DNA from: UBA1664 sp964531715
Lineage (GTDB): Bacteria > Pseudomonadota > Alphaproteobacteria > Micavibrionales > UBA1664
Assembly (NCBI GenBank): GCA_964531715.1
Contig: CAZHEE010000004.1
Coordinates: 62,001-126,000 of the forward strand
Direction of reading: 5' to 3'
Length of the DNA: 64,000 nt
Positions within the stretch are counted from its first letter, which is position 1. Each line of letters starts with the position of its first letter. Under the pieces are notes generated by a model. It saw nothing but the letters and a program-made list of their open reading frames with translations. It did no database searches and was not told the DNA's origin. Both the position numbers and the translations under genes were made by a program. Shown here piece by piece: positions 8,547 to 17,040 of the stretch.

Positions 8547-9134
8547 TTATCTTAAAAACTGGATCGCGACACGGCGATTTTCCTGCATTTTAACATCGTC
8601 CGCTGTTGGTACGGCCAATTCACTTTCACCGCGAGCGGCCTTATTGACAACGCTGTTTTCGACGCCCATTTGTGTCAAGGCATTTGAAACTGCATTAGCA
8701 CGACGCGCAGAAAGGGCCTGATTATATTCGGCAGAACCTTCTGTATCAGTATAACCGACAACCGCAATTTCGCTTGGGTCATAATTTTGAATTTCGCGAG
8801 CGGCCTGTCTGAGAATAGCCATATCATTGGCACGAATATTTGATTCATCAAAATCAAAATAAACAACATATTCATTAAGAACCTGTGAATTTGCTGCCGG
8901 CTCTACACGGGCAACCTTTTCCATTGAATCATTGTCACAAGCATTTGTGATACCTAAACGCTTAACGCCCAATGCGTAACCTTGACACTGCTCATCACGG
9001 TCAAATTCATAAAAATAGGCATTTTGCTCTTTAACCGTGTTGGCATCAATTAAATCCAATGCTTGATCTTTGGCATGAGCTATACCTGTTGATAAAGCCA
9101 AAAGTGCCGTGGCTGTTAATAATGTAAATTTCAT
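8547..9134 (-). CDS. OmpA-family outer membrane/peptidoglycan-binding protein
   Basis: 195 residues with a signal peptide (MKFTLLTATALLALSTGIAHA), a short N-terminal domain and a C-terminal OmpA domain from about residue 88: VVYFDFDESNIRAND, VVGYTDTEGSAEYNQALSARRA, and ENRRVAIQF. The DxxG..EYN..LS.RRA signature binds diaminopimelate of peptidoglycan, so the protein likely ties the outer membrane to the wall. There is no beta-barrel domain; the N-terminal 60 residues have two Cys (in EQCQG and NACDN) that could form a disulfide. It is preceded by a good GGAAC-N17-GTT site, suggesting stress sigma control. Confidence 0.9.
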   Translation of the reverse strand: MKFTLLTATALLALSTGIAHAKDQALDLIDANTVKEQNAYFYEFDRDEQCQGYALGVKRLGITNACDNDSMEKVARVEPAANSQVLNEYVVYFDFDESNIRANDMAILRQAAREIQNYDPSEIAVVGYTDTEGSAEYNQALSARRANAVSNALTQMGVENSVVNKAARGESELAVPTADDVKMQENRRVAIQFLR

Positions 9135-9194
9135 ATCAATTACTCCTTAAAATTAATTTAAACCAAATTTAACTTTGGTTACCTTAACCTATAT

Positions 9195-9219
9195 AACTAT
9201 TTGGTTTTAATATAGTTCC
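9195..9219 (-). promoter_or_regulatory. Candidate ECF (EcfG-type) promoter of the OmpA-like gene
   Basis: On the minus strand GGAAC (9219-9215), 17 bases, then GTT (9197-9195), 60 bases before the start of the OmpA-like gene. This is the best match among the three such sites near the ECF sigma gene. Confidence 0.55.
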
Positions 9220-9227
9220 AAATAAGG

Positions 9228-10067
9228 TTATTTCAAGAAACCTGATGATGCCGGTTTTTTGTAACTTCGTTTTTTCTTCTTATCATTTTCCCCGGCACTT
9301 GTGCTTGCTTTGTCAAAATCGTCATCGAATTGTTCGCTGGCTTCTTGAAGTTTATCATTTTCTTGTTTTTCGCTGAAATCGCGTTCAATGGGCCCTTCGT
9401 AATTAACGGAATCCATCTGGTCATGCATCGGGTCAACATGGCGTGCCGCCTCGCGTTGGGTTACAATCTGCTCTTTCCGAGATTGTGTTTGTCGCATTTC
9501 TTTCGTTGCAAAAGTCAGGTTAATATCTTGCGATAAATCATTGTTATAATGAATGAGCTTGCCGAAAGTCTCTGGTTTATACGTATAAGGTAAATCCTCA
9601 TCCCCGACAAAGCGCGCATCAAGAATAAGCTTACCATAGCCCAAAAACCGACCAATCATACCATAATTGATATCGGTTTTCTGAATTTCTTCAAAAGACA
9701 TTTCAAAGACCAGAACACGGATTAAGCCTGTTTTAAAGTAAAGCCGCCTGTCACTGGCAAAGACAAACGTGCTGATATAAAAGCAAATTTTCTTTATAAA
9801 ATAAAATACAGCAAAGGCCATACTACCCCATTTGAAAAACAGCGCTATATAACCTATAGCATTCAAAATAAGTGTGTTAAGCGTACTCTCGCCACGTAAA
9901 GCGGGTATTATAAAGCGATCGCCTATCCAGTTATGCGTCCATAAGCCAACCAGTATAATGAAGATTGACCATATGGTTGCCTCTAAAACATAAATCCAGT
10001 GCGGGCGGTCGACCAGCTGTAACTGTTCCCGATGTTGCAGATATTGTGAAAATTTGGTGGCTTTCAT
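9228..10067 (-). CDS. Membrane protein with bacterial PH-like (bPH2) domain
   Basis: Start set at the ATG at 10067 (MKATKFSQYL), preceded by AAAGGAGAGACC, giving 279 residues. Two hydrophobic segments (about residues 30-55 and 70-100) are followed by a bPH2/YdbS-like domain: DRRLYFKTGLIRVLVFEMSFEEIQKTDINYGMIGRFLGYGKLIL. The last 80 residues are highly charged and end in a Lys-rich tail (DKKKKRSYKKP). Topology suggests the PH-like domain and tail face the cytoplasm. Function unknown; related proteins are commonly called PH domain-containing or DUF304 proteins. Confidence 0.75.
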   Translation of the reverse strand: MKATKFSQYLQHREQLQLVDRPHWIYVLEATIWSIFIILVGLWTHNWIGDRFIIPALRGESTLNTLILNAIGYIALFFKWGSMAFAVFYFIKKICFYISTFVFASDRRLYFKTGLIRVLVFEMSFEEIQKTDINYGMIGRFLGYGKLILDARFVGDEDLPYTYKPETFGKLIHYNNDLSQDINLTFATKEMRQTQSRKEQIVTQREAARHVDPMHDQMDSVNYEGPIERDFSEKQENDKLQEASEQFDDDFDKASTSAGENDKKKKRSYKKPASSGFLK

Positions 10068-10120
10068 GGTCTCTCCTTTAGGATTTAACGCAAACATATC
10101 AATAAAAGTTCATGAAGTTA

Positions 10121-10146
10121 AGAACCATTCGTTCATAAAAATCGTT
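10121..10146 (+). promoter_or_regulatory. Candidate ECF-type promoter of topoisomerase IB gene
   Basis: AGAAC at 10121-10125, 17 bases, CGTT at 10143-10146, ending 8 bases before the topoisomerase IB start codon. One mismatch to GGAAC-N16/17-CGTT. The closeness to the ATG would give a very short leader, which lowers confidence. Confidence 0.35.
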
Positions 10147-10154
10147 TTAAAATC

Positions 10155-11168
10155 ATGGCGATATTGCATGAAAATAACATTGATAAAAAATTACTGAAGC
10201 AATTTGGCGTGACTTACAGCAGTGAGGCCGCACTGACCATTGCCCGTATGAAAAGGGGGAAAGGCTTTTCTTATTCTGATACTGAAACCGGTGAGACTGT
10301 TTCAGATGTGGAAACAGAAAGGCTCATCGCACTTGCTGTTCCGCCAACTTATAGTAATGTCCTCTACGCCAATAATAGCAAAGCGCATATTCAGGCGGTA
10401 GGGCATGATGCGAATGGGAAAAAGCAATATTTCTATCATGCACAATGGGAAACGCTCCGTGATTACAACAAATTCAATATGTTAGAGGCGTTCGGTCAGA
10501 GGCTTCCTGCCTTTCGCCGTAAACTGCTCAATGATATCAAGGCCGAGAACATTATTGCCGTTATGGTGCGGGTGATGGACAAAACAGGTATCCGTATCGG
10601 CAGTGAGGAGGCAACGGATAGCAATGAAACTTATGGTCTGACAACTTTATTGCCCGAGCATATCAGCGTTGAAAATTCTCATATAACGATTGATTACATA
10701 GGTAAAGGTGGTGTTGCGATAAAACAGGGTTTTGCCGATAAGCTTATCGCCGCGCGACTCAAAAAACTGAAAAAGGCTGTTCGCGATAGTTTTTTCATTG
10801 TGAATGATTTGCCTGTCAGACCTGAGCAGATAAATGCTTATATCAAAGAGAAATTAGGTGAGAATTTCTCCGCCAAAGATTTCCGAACATGGCGGTTTAA
10901 TGCAATTTTTATCGAGAATTTTCTAAGGTTGAGCAGGCAAAATGCGCCGACTTTAAAATCTGTTTTGGATGCGACAGCCAAAAAGACCGGGAACACGCCG
11001 TCTATCCTGCAATCCAGTTATATTCATCCTGGTTTGATCGAGTTGGTGAAAGAGAATGATAGGAAACTTCTCATAAAAAACCCCTCTCATAAAGTAGGAC
11101 TAAAACAAAGCGAAGCGGCATTTTTATATTATCTCGTAACATCGCATGCTAAGGGGAGTTTGAAGTAA
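10155..11168 (+). CDS. DNA topoisomerase IB (poxvirus type)
   Basis: 337 residues. Type IB enzyme that relaxes supercoils through a 3'-phosphotyrosyl intermediate. Family landmarks: QYFYHAQWETLRDYNKFNML around residue 94, a catalytic Arg in RIGSEEATDSNETYGLTTL (about 150-170), KDFRTWRFNAIF near 245, and the nucleophile Tyr289 in SSYIHPGLIEL. Length fits the bacterial TopIB family, typically an accessory topoisomerase. It may belong to the stress patch because a GGAAC-like promoter precedes it. Divergent from the PH-domain gene. Confidence 0.93.
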   Translation: MAILHENNIDKKLLKQFGVTYSSEAALTIARMKRGKGFSYSDTETGETVSDVETERLIALAVPPTYSNVLYANNSKAHIQAVGHDANGKKQYFYHAQWETLRDYNKFNMLEAFGQRLPAFRRKLLNDIKAENIIAVMVRVMDKTGIRIGSEEATDSNETYGLTTLLPEHISVENSHITIDYIGKGGVAIKQGFADKLIAARLKKLKKAVRDSFFIVNDLPVRPEQINAYIKEKLGENFSAKDFRTWRFNAIFIENFLRLSRQNAPTLKSVLDATAKKTGNTPSILQSSYIHPGLIELVKENDRKLLIKNPSHKVGLKQSEAAFLYYLVTSHAKGSLK

Positions 11169-11316
11169 TTCACCATAGAATATATTTATAAAGAAAGCGT
11201 GTAATGATAAATATAAATAACTTTGTATCTTCGCGTTAAATGCGGGTTTATATTTTATAACCGCAGAAGCGCAGAGTTTAAAAGTAAGGATGAATTAAAT
11301 ATACAAAAATATAATT

Positions 11317-11400
11317 GTCATCCCGAGCGAAACAAGGTGAAGCCGAGGGATCTCCTTTTAATACAAGATCTCTCCACTCATTTCATTCGGTCGAGATGAC
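11317..11400. repeat. Dispersed inverted repeat, family A
   Basis: GTCATCCCGAGCG... to ...TTCGGTCGAGATGAC, 84 bp, with inner GAGGGATCT and AGATCTCTCC arms. It is in the 244-bp gap after topoisomerase IB and reaches to 12 bases from the stop of the DUF2945 gene. Confidence 0.9.
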
Positions 11401-11412
11401 AGCTTTTTAAAC

Positions 11413-11628
11413 TTACGATGCCTTTTTCACTTCTGAGTCAGATTTTAAAACTTCACTGCCATCTTCCTGTTTAATGAAATAGGCAGGATTGTCATCATCC
11501 GCATCGCGTGTGACTTCATTCCCGCTGATTTTACGCGTGATTTTCTGGGTATAGACCTTTTGAACCTCACCGGTTGCCGAGCCATTGCCCCATTCCCATT
11601 CCACTTTATCGCCTTCATTATAAGCCAT
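11413..11628 (-). CDS. DUF2945 (TUDOR-like, hypervirulence-associated) small protein
   Basis: 71 residues, full family length. The signature runs GDKVEWEWGNGSATGEVQKVYT, then KISGNEVTRDADDDNPAYFI and DGSEVLKSDSEV, as in the short soluble DUF2945 proteins found in bacteria and fungi. An AAAGGAAA sequence precedes the ATG. Role unknown; relatives are often in stress regulons, which would fit the neighbours, but that is inference. Confidence 0.85.
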   Translation of the reverse strand: MAYNEGDKVEWEWGNGSATGEVQKVYTQKITRKISGNEVTRDADDDNPAYFIKQEDGSEVLKSDSEVKKAS

Positions 11629-11690
11629 TTTTAGATTTCCTTTCGTTTCAAGTTGTATGATACTAAAGGAAAAGTACCTTAAAAAGTTTC

Positions 11691-12191
11691 ATGAAAATTC
11701 TGAATTATTCTTCACCCAATTATAATGATCGCCCTGAAGGCGAAATTATTCGCTCGATTATCATTCATTATACGGGCATGGAGAATGCCGAAGTCGCGCT
11801 GGAAAGGCTTTGTGATCCAGATTCGCAAGTAAGCGCTCACTATACAATTGATGAGGACGGGCAAATTTACGCACATGTTGACCCCCTCAAACGCGCTTGG
11901 CATGCAGGCGTGTCGAAATGGCAAAACCTTAAAAATTTCAATGATTTTTCAATCGGGATAGAGCTAGTCAATAAAGGGCACATTAATGGCTTTCCGCCTT
12001 ATCCAAATGTTCAAATTGATGCGCTTATTATACTGATGAAGGAATTGTATAGCCGCTTTCCGATAGAAAAAGATCTCGTGCTCGGTCATAGTGATATCGC
12101 GCCGGACCGTCGCTATGACCCAGGGCCTCAATTCCCATGGGCGCGTTTGGTTAAAGAAAATCTTGCATCACCGCGCCCGCAAGCGTTATAA
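11691..12191 (+). CDS. N-acetylmuramoyl-L-alanine amidase, AmpD-like
   Basis: 166-residue amidase_2 domain protein that cleaves the bond between MurNAc and L-Ala in peptidoglycan fragments. The zinc triad is visible: His26 (SIIIHYTGM), His133 (LVLGHSDIAPDRRYDPG) and Asp143. SAHYTIDEDGQIYAHVD and SIGIELVN are the usual core. There is no signal peptide, so it is probably a cytoplasmic AmpD-type recycling enzyme acting on anhydro-muropeptides. The gene ends 12 bases before rnpB. Confidence 0.92.
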   Translation: MKILNYSSPNYNDRPEGEIIRSIIIHYTGMENAEVALERLCDPDSQVSAHYTIDEDGQIYAHVDPLKRAWHAGVSKWQNLKNFNDFSIGIELVNKGHINGFPPYPNVQIDALIILMKELYSRFPIEKDLVLGHSDIAPDRRYDPGPQFPWARLVKENLASPRPQAL

Positions 12192-12203
12192 AACATCTAT
12201 CGT

Positions 12204-12572
12204 GACCGGAAAGTCGGGCAATCGCTTGTTCTTTTTTTAGGGTGAGAGGAAAGTCCGGACATCANNNNNNNNNNNNNNNNNNNNNNNNNNNNNNNNNNNN
12301 NNNNNNNNNNNNNNNNNNNNNNNNNNNNNNNNNNNNNNNNNNNNNNNNNTAAGGGTGAAAAGGTGGGGTAAGAGCCCACCGCGCCGTTGGTAACAAGGGT
12401 GGCAGTGTAAACCCTGTCGGATGCAAACCCAAATAGGACTTCATTATGGCGGCTTCGCGCCGAAGTCGGGTAGGGTGCTTGAGGGCTATGGCAACATTGC
12501 TCCCAGATGAATGATTGCCAGTCTTGGGCTTTTGCTTAAGGCTACAAAATCCGGCTTACAGACTTTCCGGTC
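12204..12572 (+). ncRNA. rnpB: RNase P RNA (class A), with an internal N gap
   Basis: The 5' GACCGGAAAGTC and 3' GACTTTCCGGTC ends form a perfect 12-bp P1 helix. Conserved core elements are present: GAGAGGAAAGTCCGGAC (5' P4 region) at 12244-12260, GGTAAGAGCCCACCGCG near 12367, and the 3' core with ACAAAATCCGGCTTACAG. A T-run follows at 12573. RNase P RNA is the ribozyme that trims tRNA 5' leaders. Bases 12265-12349, covering part of the specificity domain, are unknown. Confidence 0.96.
12265..12349. other. Run of 85 undetermined bases
   Basis: All bases are N, inside rnpB. Either a scaffold gap or masking; the length may be arbitrary. Confidence 1.
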
Positions 12573-12581
12573 TCTTTTTTA

Positions 12582-12761
12582 TTAATGAACTGACTTGAAA
12601 AATGCGCCTTTGACTGGCCCATTTTGCATGTCTAAAGTTTGCGAGCGTTTTAAGATTATATCTGTTTGATAGTTTAACTTGTAAGTGGATAAAAGCGATA
12701 AAATAAAACCCGCATTAAACCCGATAAAGCTTATTAAGATGATGATACTGATAATTAACAT
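12582..12761 (-). CDS. Small single-span membrane protein, 59 residues
   Basis: Start placed at the ATG at 12761, with AGGGAG nine bases upstream; an ATG seven codons earlier is less well placed. One long hydrophobic segment (MLIISIIILISFIGFNAGFIL, then SLLSTYKL) is followed by a polar tail. It is convergent with rnpB, ending 9 bases from it. No family recognised; it could be spurious. Confidence 0.4.
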   Translation of the reverse strand: MLIISIIILISFIGFNAGFILSLLSTYKLNYQTDIILKRSQTLDMQNGPVKGAFFKSVH

Positions 12762-12949
12762 TTTAAAATTCTCCCTGTTCAATGTTTATTAATATACATA
12801 AATAAAATCACAATGTCAAATAAAATTGTTTAAAATCAATGGCTTAGTAATTAATAAAGTAAAAGTTATTATTTTATAAATTTACATATAAAAAAATGCG
12901 TATGTAGTCCGACTATATTTGTATTTTGGAGTGTTGCTATAATGATCTA

Positions 12950-13306
12950 ATGGAAAATCCTTGTGTGTTTAATCAATCGCATTTCAACAATTTTACAGGC
13001 GATACGAATGAGCAGAAAATAATGATGGCGCATTTATTTATTGAACAGGTCGGGCATTATTATCGGGATTTGGAAGAATCTTGTATGGGAACGGCGGAGG
13101 ATTGGGCGGAAAATCTTCATCGTTTGAAGGGGATTGCCTCATTTGCCGGGGCAGAAATTCTTTTTGAGTTGTGTGCATCAAATCAGGCTGTTATCGACAG
13201 GACAAATTATCTAGAAAAAATTGATACGGCTATCAATGATGTGCGTGAAGCCATTAAAAACTATCTGAAATTTATGGAGGTAGGCAATGATGGAATACCT
13301 GCCTAA
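12950..13306 (+). CDS. Hpt-domain phosphotransfer protein
   Basis: 118 residues from the ATG at 12950 (a TTG at 12926 is an alternative; neither has a clear ribosome binding site). An all-helical Hpt domain with the phospho-acceptor His57 in NLHRLKGIASFAGA, the standard HxLKGxxxxxG motif. It is likely a cytoplasmic His-Asp relay intermediate. It overlaps the next gene, a receiver-domain protein, by 20 bases, so the two are probably translated together and may be partners. Confidence 0.85.
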   Translation: MENPCVFNQSHFNNFTGDTNEQKIMMAHLFIEQVGHYYRDLEESCMGTAEDWAENLHRLKGIASFAGAEILFELCASNQAVIDRTNYLEKIDTAINDVREAIKNYLKFMEVGNDGIPA

Positions 13307-14075
13307 TCGCCGTCTTGATAAAAAGGACTATCCTGTTTTAGCAGTCGGTGAGGCGGTGCAGCTTTGGCGGCTCTTCCATATTCAATTTAAAGATTTACCT
13401 GAAACGGCAGATATCGAAAAACTGGCCAATCAAATATTCAAAATTTTTGAAAGCCTTCCTGGCTCATTTTATTTTCATCCGCGTTACGGTATCACAATTT
13501 TTTGCAAAATGGCTGATGTCATCATTATTGATGATATTATATATAAAATCAAAAACCTGATTAAAGGTGACTATACATGCCGTATCGGGGAGCAGTTTTT
13601 GACCGCTAATGGCTTATTAAGCCTGCAATTTCTCTTTGCGCCTTCAAGTGATGAGCAGCAACGCCTGTCTCAAGAATTCATTATGCAGGAAAAAACAAAA
13701 CGGGCGAATGATATCATCATGCTGGTTGAGGATGATTTATTTGTCCGTAACATTGTGACAAACGCACTTAAAAGTAAATTTAAAATCATTGATGTTCCCG
13801 ACGGCGCAAAGGCAACGTCGGAATATCTCTCACACTCTCCTGATGTGCTGTTCCTTGATATTCATTTACCCAACAAAAAAGGCCCTGCCATTCTTAAAGA
13901 GATATTAGAAGTCGATCCGCAAGCCTATGTCGTCATGCTCTCTGCCGATGCGGCGAAGGATCGCGTCATAGAATGCATGCAAATCGGTGCAAAGGGTTTT
14001 ATCGCCAAGCCTTTTCGCGGTGATAAATTATTCGATTATATCCGTAAATGCCCAACCATTCGCGTTTATTGTTAA
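13287..14075 (+). CDS. Response regulator with novel N-terminal region and C-terminal receiver
   Basis: 262 residues; GGAGG lies 6 bases before the ATG. The C-terminal receiver (about 142-260) has the acidic pair Glu148-Asp149-Asp150, the phospho-acceptor Asp191 (VLFLDIHLP) and Lys241 (GFIAKPF). The N-terminal 135 residues match nothing recognised; they are not a DNA-binding or GGDEF domain. A receiver at the C-terminus without an output domain after it is the reverse of the usual order. The gene overlaps the Hpt gene, which suggests a phosphorelay pair lacking a local kinase. Confidence 0.85.
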   Translation: MMEYLPNRRLDKKDYPVLAVGEAVQLWRLFHIQFKDLPETADIEKLANQIFKIFESLPGSFYFHPRYGITIFCKMADVIIIDDIIYKIKNLIKGDYTCRIGEQFLTANGLLSLQFLFAPSSDEQQRLSQEFIMQEKTKRANDIIMLVEDDLFVRNIVTNALKSKFKIIDVPDGAKATSEYLSHSPDVLFLDIHLPNKKGPAILKEILEVDPQAYVVMLSADAAKDRVIECMQIGAKGFIAKPFRGDKLFDYIRKCPTIRVYC

Positions 14076-14077
14076 AA

Positions 14078-14518
14078 TTATAATAATCCAATCTCTGACA
14101 ATTCCTCTGCCATTATCGGGTCAATGTCATTATCTTCATGGCTTTTAGGGTCAAAGGCATAGAGATCCTGCGGTGCTTTTTCAGGCATAAGATACTGCCA
14201 GCCCTGAATATGCCGATGGGCAACAGGCGAGGTAAGAATTAATTCTGGCACCATAATGATACGGCAGAAGGCTTTACCTTCCATATCTTTGAGTGTTTGT
14301 ATATCGGCAATAGTCTGCCTGACACAAATTTGCCTTTTGATAATCCAATAGACGCTTCCGCCATTCAGCATTTCATTAACGCGCGTTGGTGTGCGCCGTG
14401 TTTCAAGAAAAGCGTGATGCTTACCCTCATGCTTTATATAGCGGTAGGCAGACTGAATTTCATACAAATGATGAACGGACTCTACCCCCACACCGGTACG
14501 TAAAAAATTGATATACAT
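14078..14518 (-). CDS. DUF1489 family protein
   Basis: 146 residues. The family is largely alphaproteobacterial and of unknown function. Recognised by NFLRTGVGVESVHHLYEIQ at the start, the TRRTPTRVNEMLNGGSVYWIIKRQICVRQTI core and the C-terminal VPELILTSPVAHRHIQGWQYL. It ends 2 bases from the convergent receiver gene. It supports the taxonomic placement. Confidence 0.85.
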   Translation of the reverse strand: MYINFLRTGVGVESVHHLYEIQSAYRYIKHEGKHHAFLETRRTPTRVNEMLNGGSVYWIIKRQICVRQTIADIQTLKDMEGKAFCRIIMVPELILTSPVAHRHIQGWQYLMPEKAPQDLYAFDPKSHEDNDIDPIMAEELSEIGLL

Positions 14519-14559
14519 AGGTATTCATCTTTTTCTATGACTCGTTTACGCTTTTTAAT

Positions 14560-17040
14560 ATGGGTTTAAAAATCACGATTACAAGCATTATTCTGGCGGG
14601 TTTTACTGTTATTCCTCATGGTCAGGCGCAGGATATTGATGATATCTCATCCTATATCGGCTATCGCGGCTATACGGCGTATCAGAATAAATATAGTGAT
14701 GGCGATACACAGCATGCGCAACGATTGACAATGCCTGCCAATGCACCGCAACCAATAACCGATATTTTTCTTTATAACGCGCTTCATAATGAGACTACTC
14801 TCAATCAAGGACTTGTTGAACAAAGGAGAAAAATCGAGCCGACAAGGATTGAAGAATTTTACCGTGAAAGAACAGGCGATGAAACGCTCTCACAACATGG
14901 CTATGATCTTTTTTATAACTCAAATAATCAAAATAATAACAATCATTTAAGTCATTTTCCTTCTGGGGCGGTTCAAGATAGCTATCTTGTGCAGGCAGGT
15001 GACAGGCTGCATATTGTCGTAACGGGTGAGCAAGCCTCTCAAAAAACATATCAGGTCACTTCGGATGGCCGATTATTTATTGAGAGCCTGCCTGCGATTA
15101 ATGCAATGGGGCGCAGTCTCGGTGATTTGCGAACGCAGATTCAGCAAATGGCTGCGCAAGCAGAATTATATGGAGATATTGATGTGTCGCTAGCGACCGT
15201 TCGGCAGATTATTGTAACGGTTGCAGGGCATGTTGAAAGACCGGGGCAAGTGCCGCTCAGTGCATTTCACTCGGTTATTGATGCGCTGAATAAGGCGGGC
15301 GGCATTAAAAAATCCGGAAGCCTTCGGCAGGTGAACCTCATTCGCAATAATGCTGTACAATATATTGATTTATATCAATATTTATCTGCCAATAATTTAC
15401 AAAATATAAATATATCTTTGCAAGATGGTGACAAAATCATTGTTGCTCCCTTGGGTGACACGATCGCGGTAACGGGTGATGTGAAGCAGGCAGGAATTTA
15501 TGAGCTTCCGACCTTTAATCAACCATTGTCGCAACAGGATATTTTAAAGTTGAGTGGCGGAGGCTTAAGCGCAGGCGATCACAATATTACGGTTACAAAA
15601 GATAACGGCGCAGTCACAACCCTTGGCAAAAATAAGCGTATGAGCATTCCGAACGGCGCGATTATCGATGTTAACCGCATTGCAGACAGGCTGGATAAAG
15701 CCATTGAGCTAACAGGTTATAGCCGGCAAAACGGCTATTATTCACTTAAAGACAAGCCGACTTTGGCAGATTTACTCGATGATGGTGCGCTTCTCGGCGA
15801 TGAAATTTATCCGTTGATCGGGATTGTTTCACGAATGAACAGGGAAAAACTTGTGTCCGAAACCCTTACCTTTTCACCGCAAGATATTGTTAAAAACAAA
15901 AATAATCTGACCCTTCAGGGTGGCGATAAGATCACGCTTTTCTCACAGGAAGATATTCAGGATATTATGCGTCATGAAGTAGAAGACGATGATATTCCTG
16001 AAGATATTATAAAGATCGTCAAAGATAATCTTGTGACAGTGGCAGGGGCGGTGAATCAGGCGGGTGATTGGCCTGTCTCGGTAAATGTTGATCTTGAAAC
16101 ACTGATTGCCGTTGCGGGGGGATTAAAATCTCAAGCGACATTGCAAAATATTGAAATTACATCGAAAAATAGTCTTTCATCCACGCATGAACGCCGCGTG
16201 ATTGATACGGCAATCGCACCCTTGGACAGTGTTTTTCTAGCAGCAGGTGATACCGTCCGCATTAACGCGGCCCATGATAAAATTTTGGATAAGAAAGTTC
16301 GCATTTCCGGTGAGGTCATCAATCCCGGTGAGTATCAGTTGATGCGCGGCGATACACTTCTGACCTTGATTGAGCGTGCAGGTGGCTTAACATCGCAGGC
16401 TTATCCCCCTGCAGCGGTGTTCAGCCGTAAAGCGGAGCGCAGGCGTGAGGAACAAAAATTTCAAAATGCGGCGCAAGCTTTGGAGCAAAATATCGCTTTA
16501 CGTGAGGAAGATAAAGGCGGCGATATGCGCCTGACAAGGTCCCAAATCACAATGGCGCGGCAGCTTTCTGATGAGCTTCGCACGACGAGAGCGCTCGGTC
16601 GCGTGATGGTTGAGGCCGACCCTGCCTTGTTGTCCCTTCATCCCGAAATGAACATGTTGCTTGATGATGGGGATCATCTGCATATCCCCAAGCGGACATT
16701 AAGTGTGCGTGTGTCGGGCGAGGTGATGAACCCTGCCAGCCTGTTATTTAATGACAATTTTGACCCTCAAGATTATATCAGGCAAGCGGGCGGTACGACC
16801 TATTATGCCGATAGAAAACGGAGCTTCGTTGTTTATCCTGATGGCTCTGCCCATCCGATAGGGCGGTCAAGTTGGAATAATTCTTCGCAGGCAATGATCA
16901 TCCCTGGTTCAACTATCATCGTGCCGCGCGACCCGAAACCATTCGATTTTATGGATAGCTTTAAAGATATAACGCAAATTCTGTCCAATATGGCAATTAC
17001 GGGTGTCTTTATCGAGGATATTGCAACGGATGAGAATTAA
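14560..17040 (+). CDS. Polysaccharide export protein with Poly_export and multiple SLBB domains
   Basis: 826 residues with a Sec-type signal peptide (cleavage near GQAQD, residue 24) but no lipobox. A Poly_export (Wza-type) domain begins near residue 145 (DSYLVQAGDRLHIVVTGEQ). Repeated SLBB beta-grasp domains follow, each with the VxVxGxVxxPGxxxL pattern: about residues 220 (VAGHVERPGQVPL), 305 (VTGDVKQAGIYEL), 493 (VAGAVNQAGDWPV), 585 (ISGEVINPGEYQL) and 717 (VSGEVMNPASLLF). It likely forms the outer membrane/periplasmic conduit for capsule or exopolysaccharide. It overlaps the following glycosyltransferase gene by 11 bases. Confidence 0.9.
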   Translation: MGLKITITSIILAGFTVIPHGQAQDIDDISSYIGYRGYTAYQNKYSDGDTQHAQRLTMPANAPQPITDIFLYNALHNETTLNQGLVEQRRKIEPTRIEEFYRERTGDETLSQHGYDLFYNSNNQNNNNHLSHFPSGAVQDSYLVQAGDRLHIVVTGEQASQKTYQVTSDGRLFIESLPAINAMGRSLGDLRTQIQQMAAQAELYGDIDVSLATVRQIIVTVAGHVERPGQVPLSAFHSVIDALNKAGGIKKSGSLRQVNLIRNNAVQYIDLYQYLSANNLQNINISLQDGDKIIVAPLGDTIAVTGDVKQAGIYELPTFNQPLSQQDILKLSGGGLSAGDHNITVTKDNGAVTTLGKNKRMSIPNGAIIDVNRIADRLDKAIELTGYSRQNGYYSLKDKPTLADLLDDGALLGDEIYPLIGIVSRMNREKLVSETLTFSPQDIVKNKNNLTLQGGDKITLFSQEDIQDIMRHEVEDDDIPEDIIKIVKDNLVTVAGAVNQAGDWPVSVNVDLETLIAVAGGLKSQATLQNIEITSKNSLSSTHERRVIDTAIAPLDSVFLAAGDTVRINAAHDKILDKKVRISGEVINPGEYQLMRGDTLLTLIERAGGLTSQAYPPAAVFSRKAERRREEQKFQNAAQALEQNIALREEDKGGDMRLTRSQITMARQLSDELRTTRALGRVMVEADPALLSLHPEMNMLLDDGDHLHIPKRTLSVRVSGEVMNPASLLFNDNFDPQDYIRQAGGTTYYADRKRSFVVYPDGSAHPIGRSSWNNSSQAMIIPGSTIIVPRDPKPFDFMDSFKDITQILSNMAITGVFIEDIATDEN

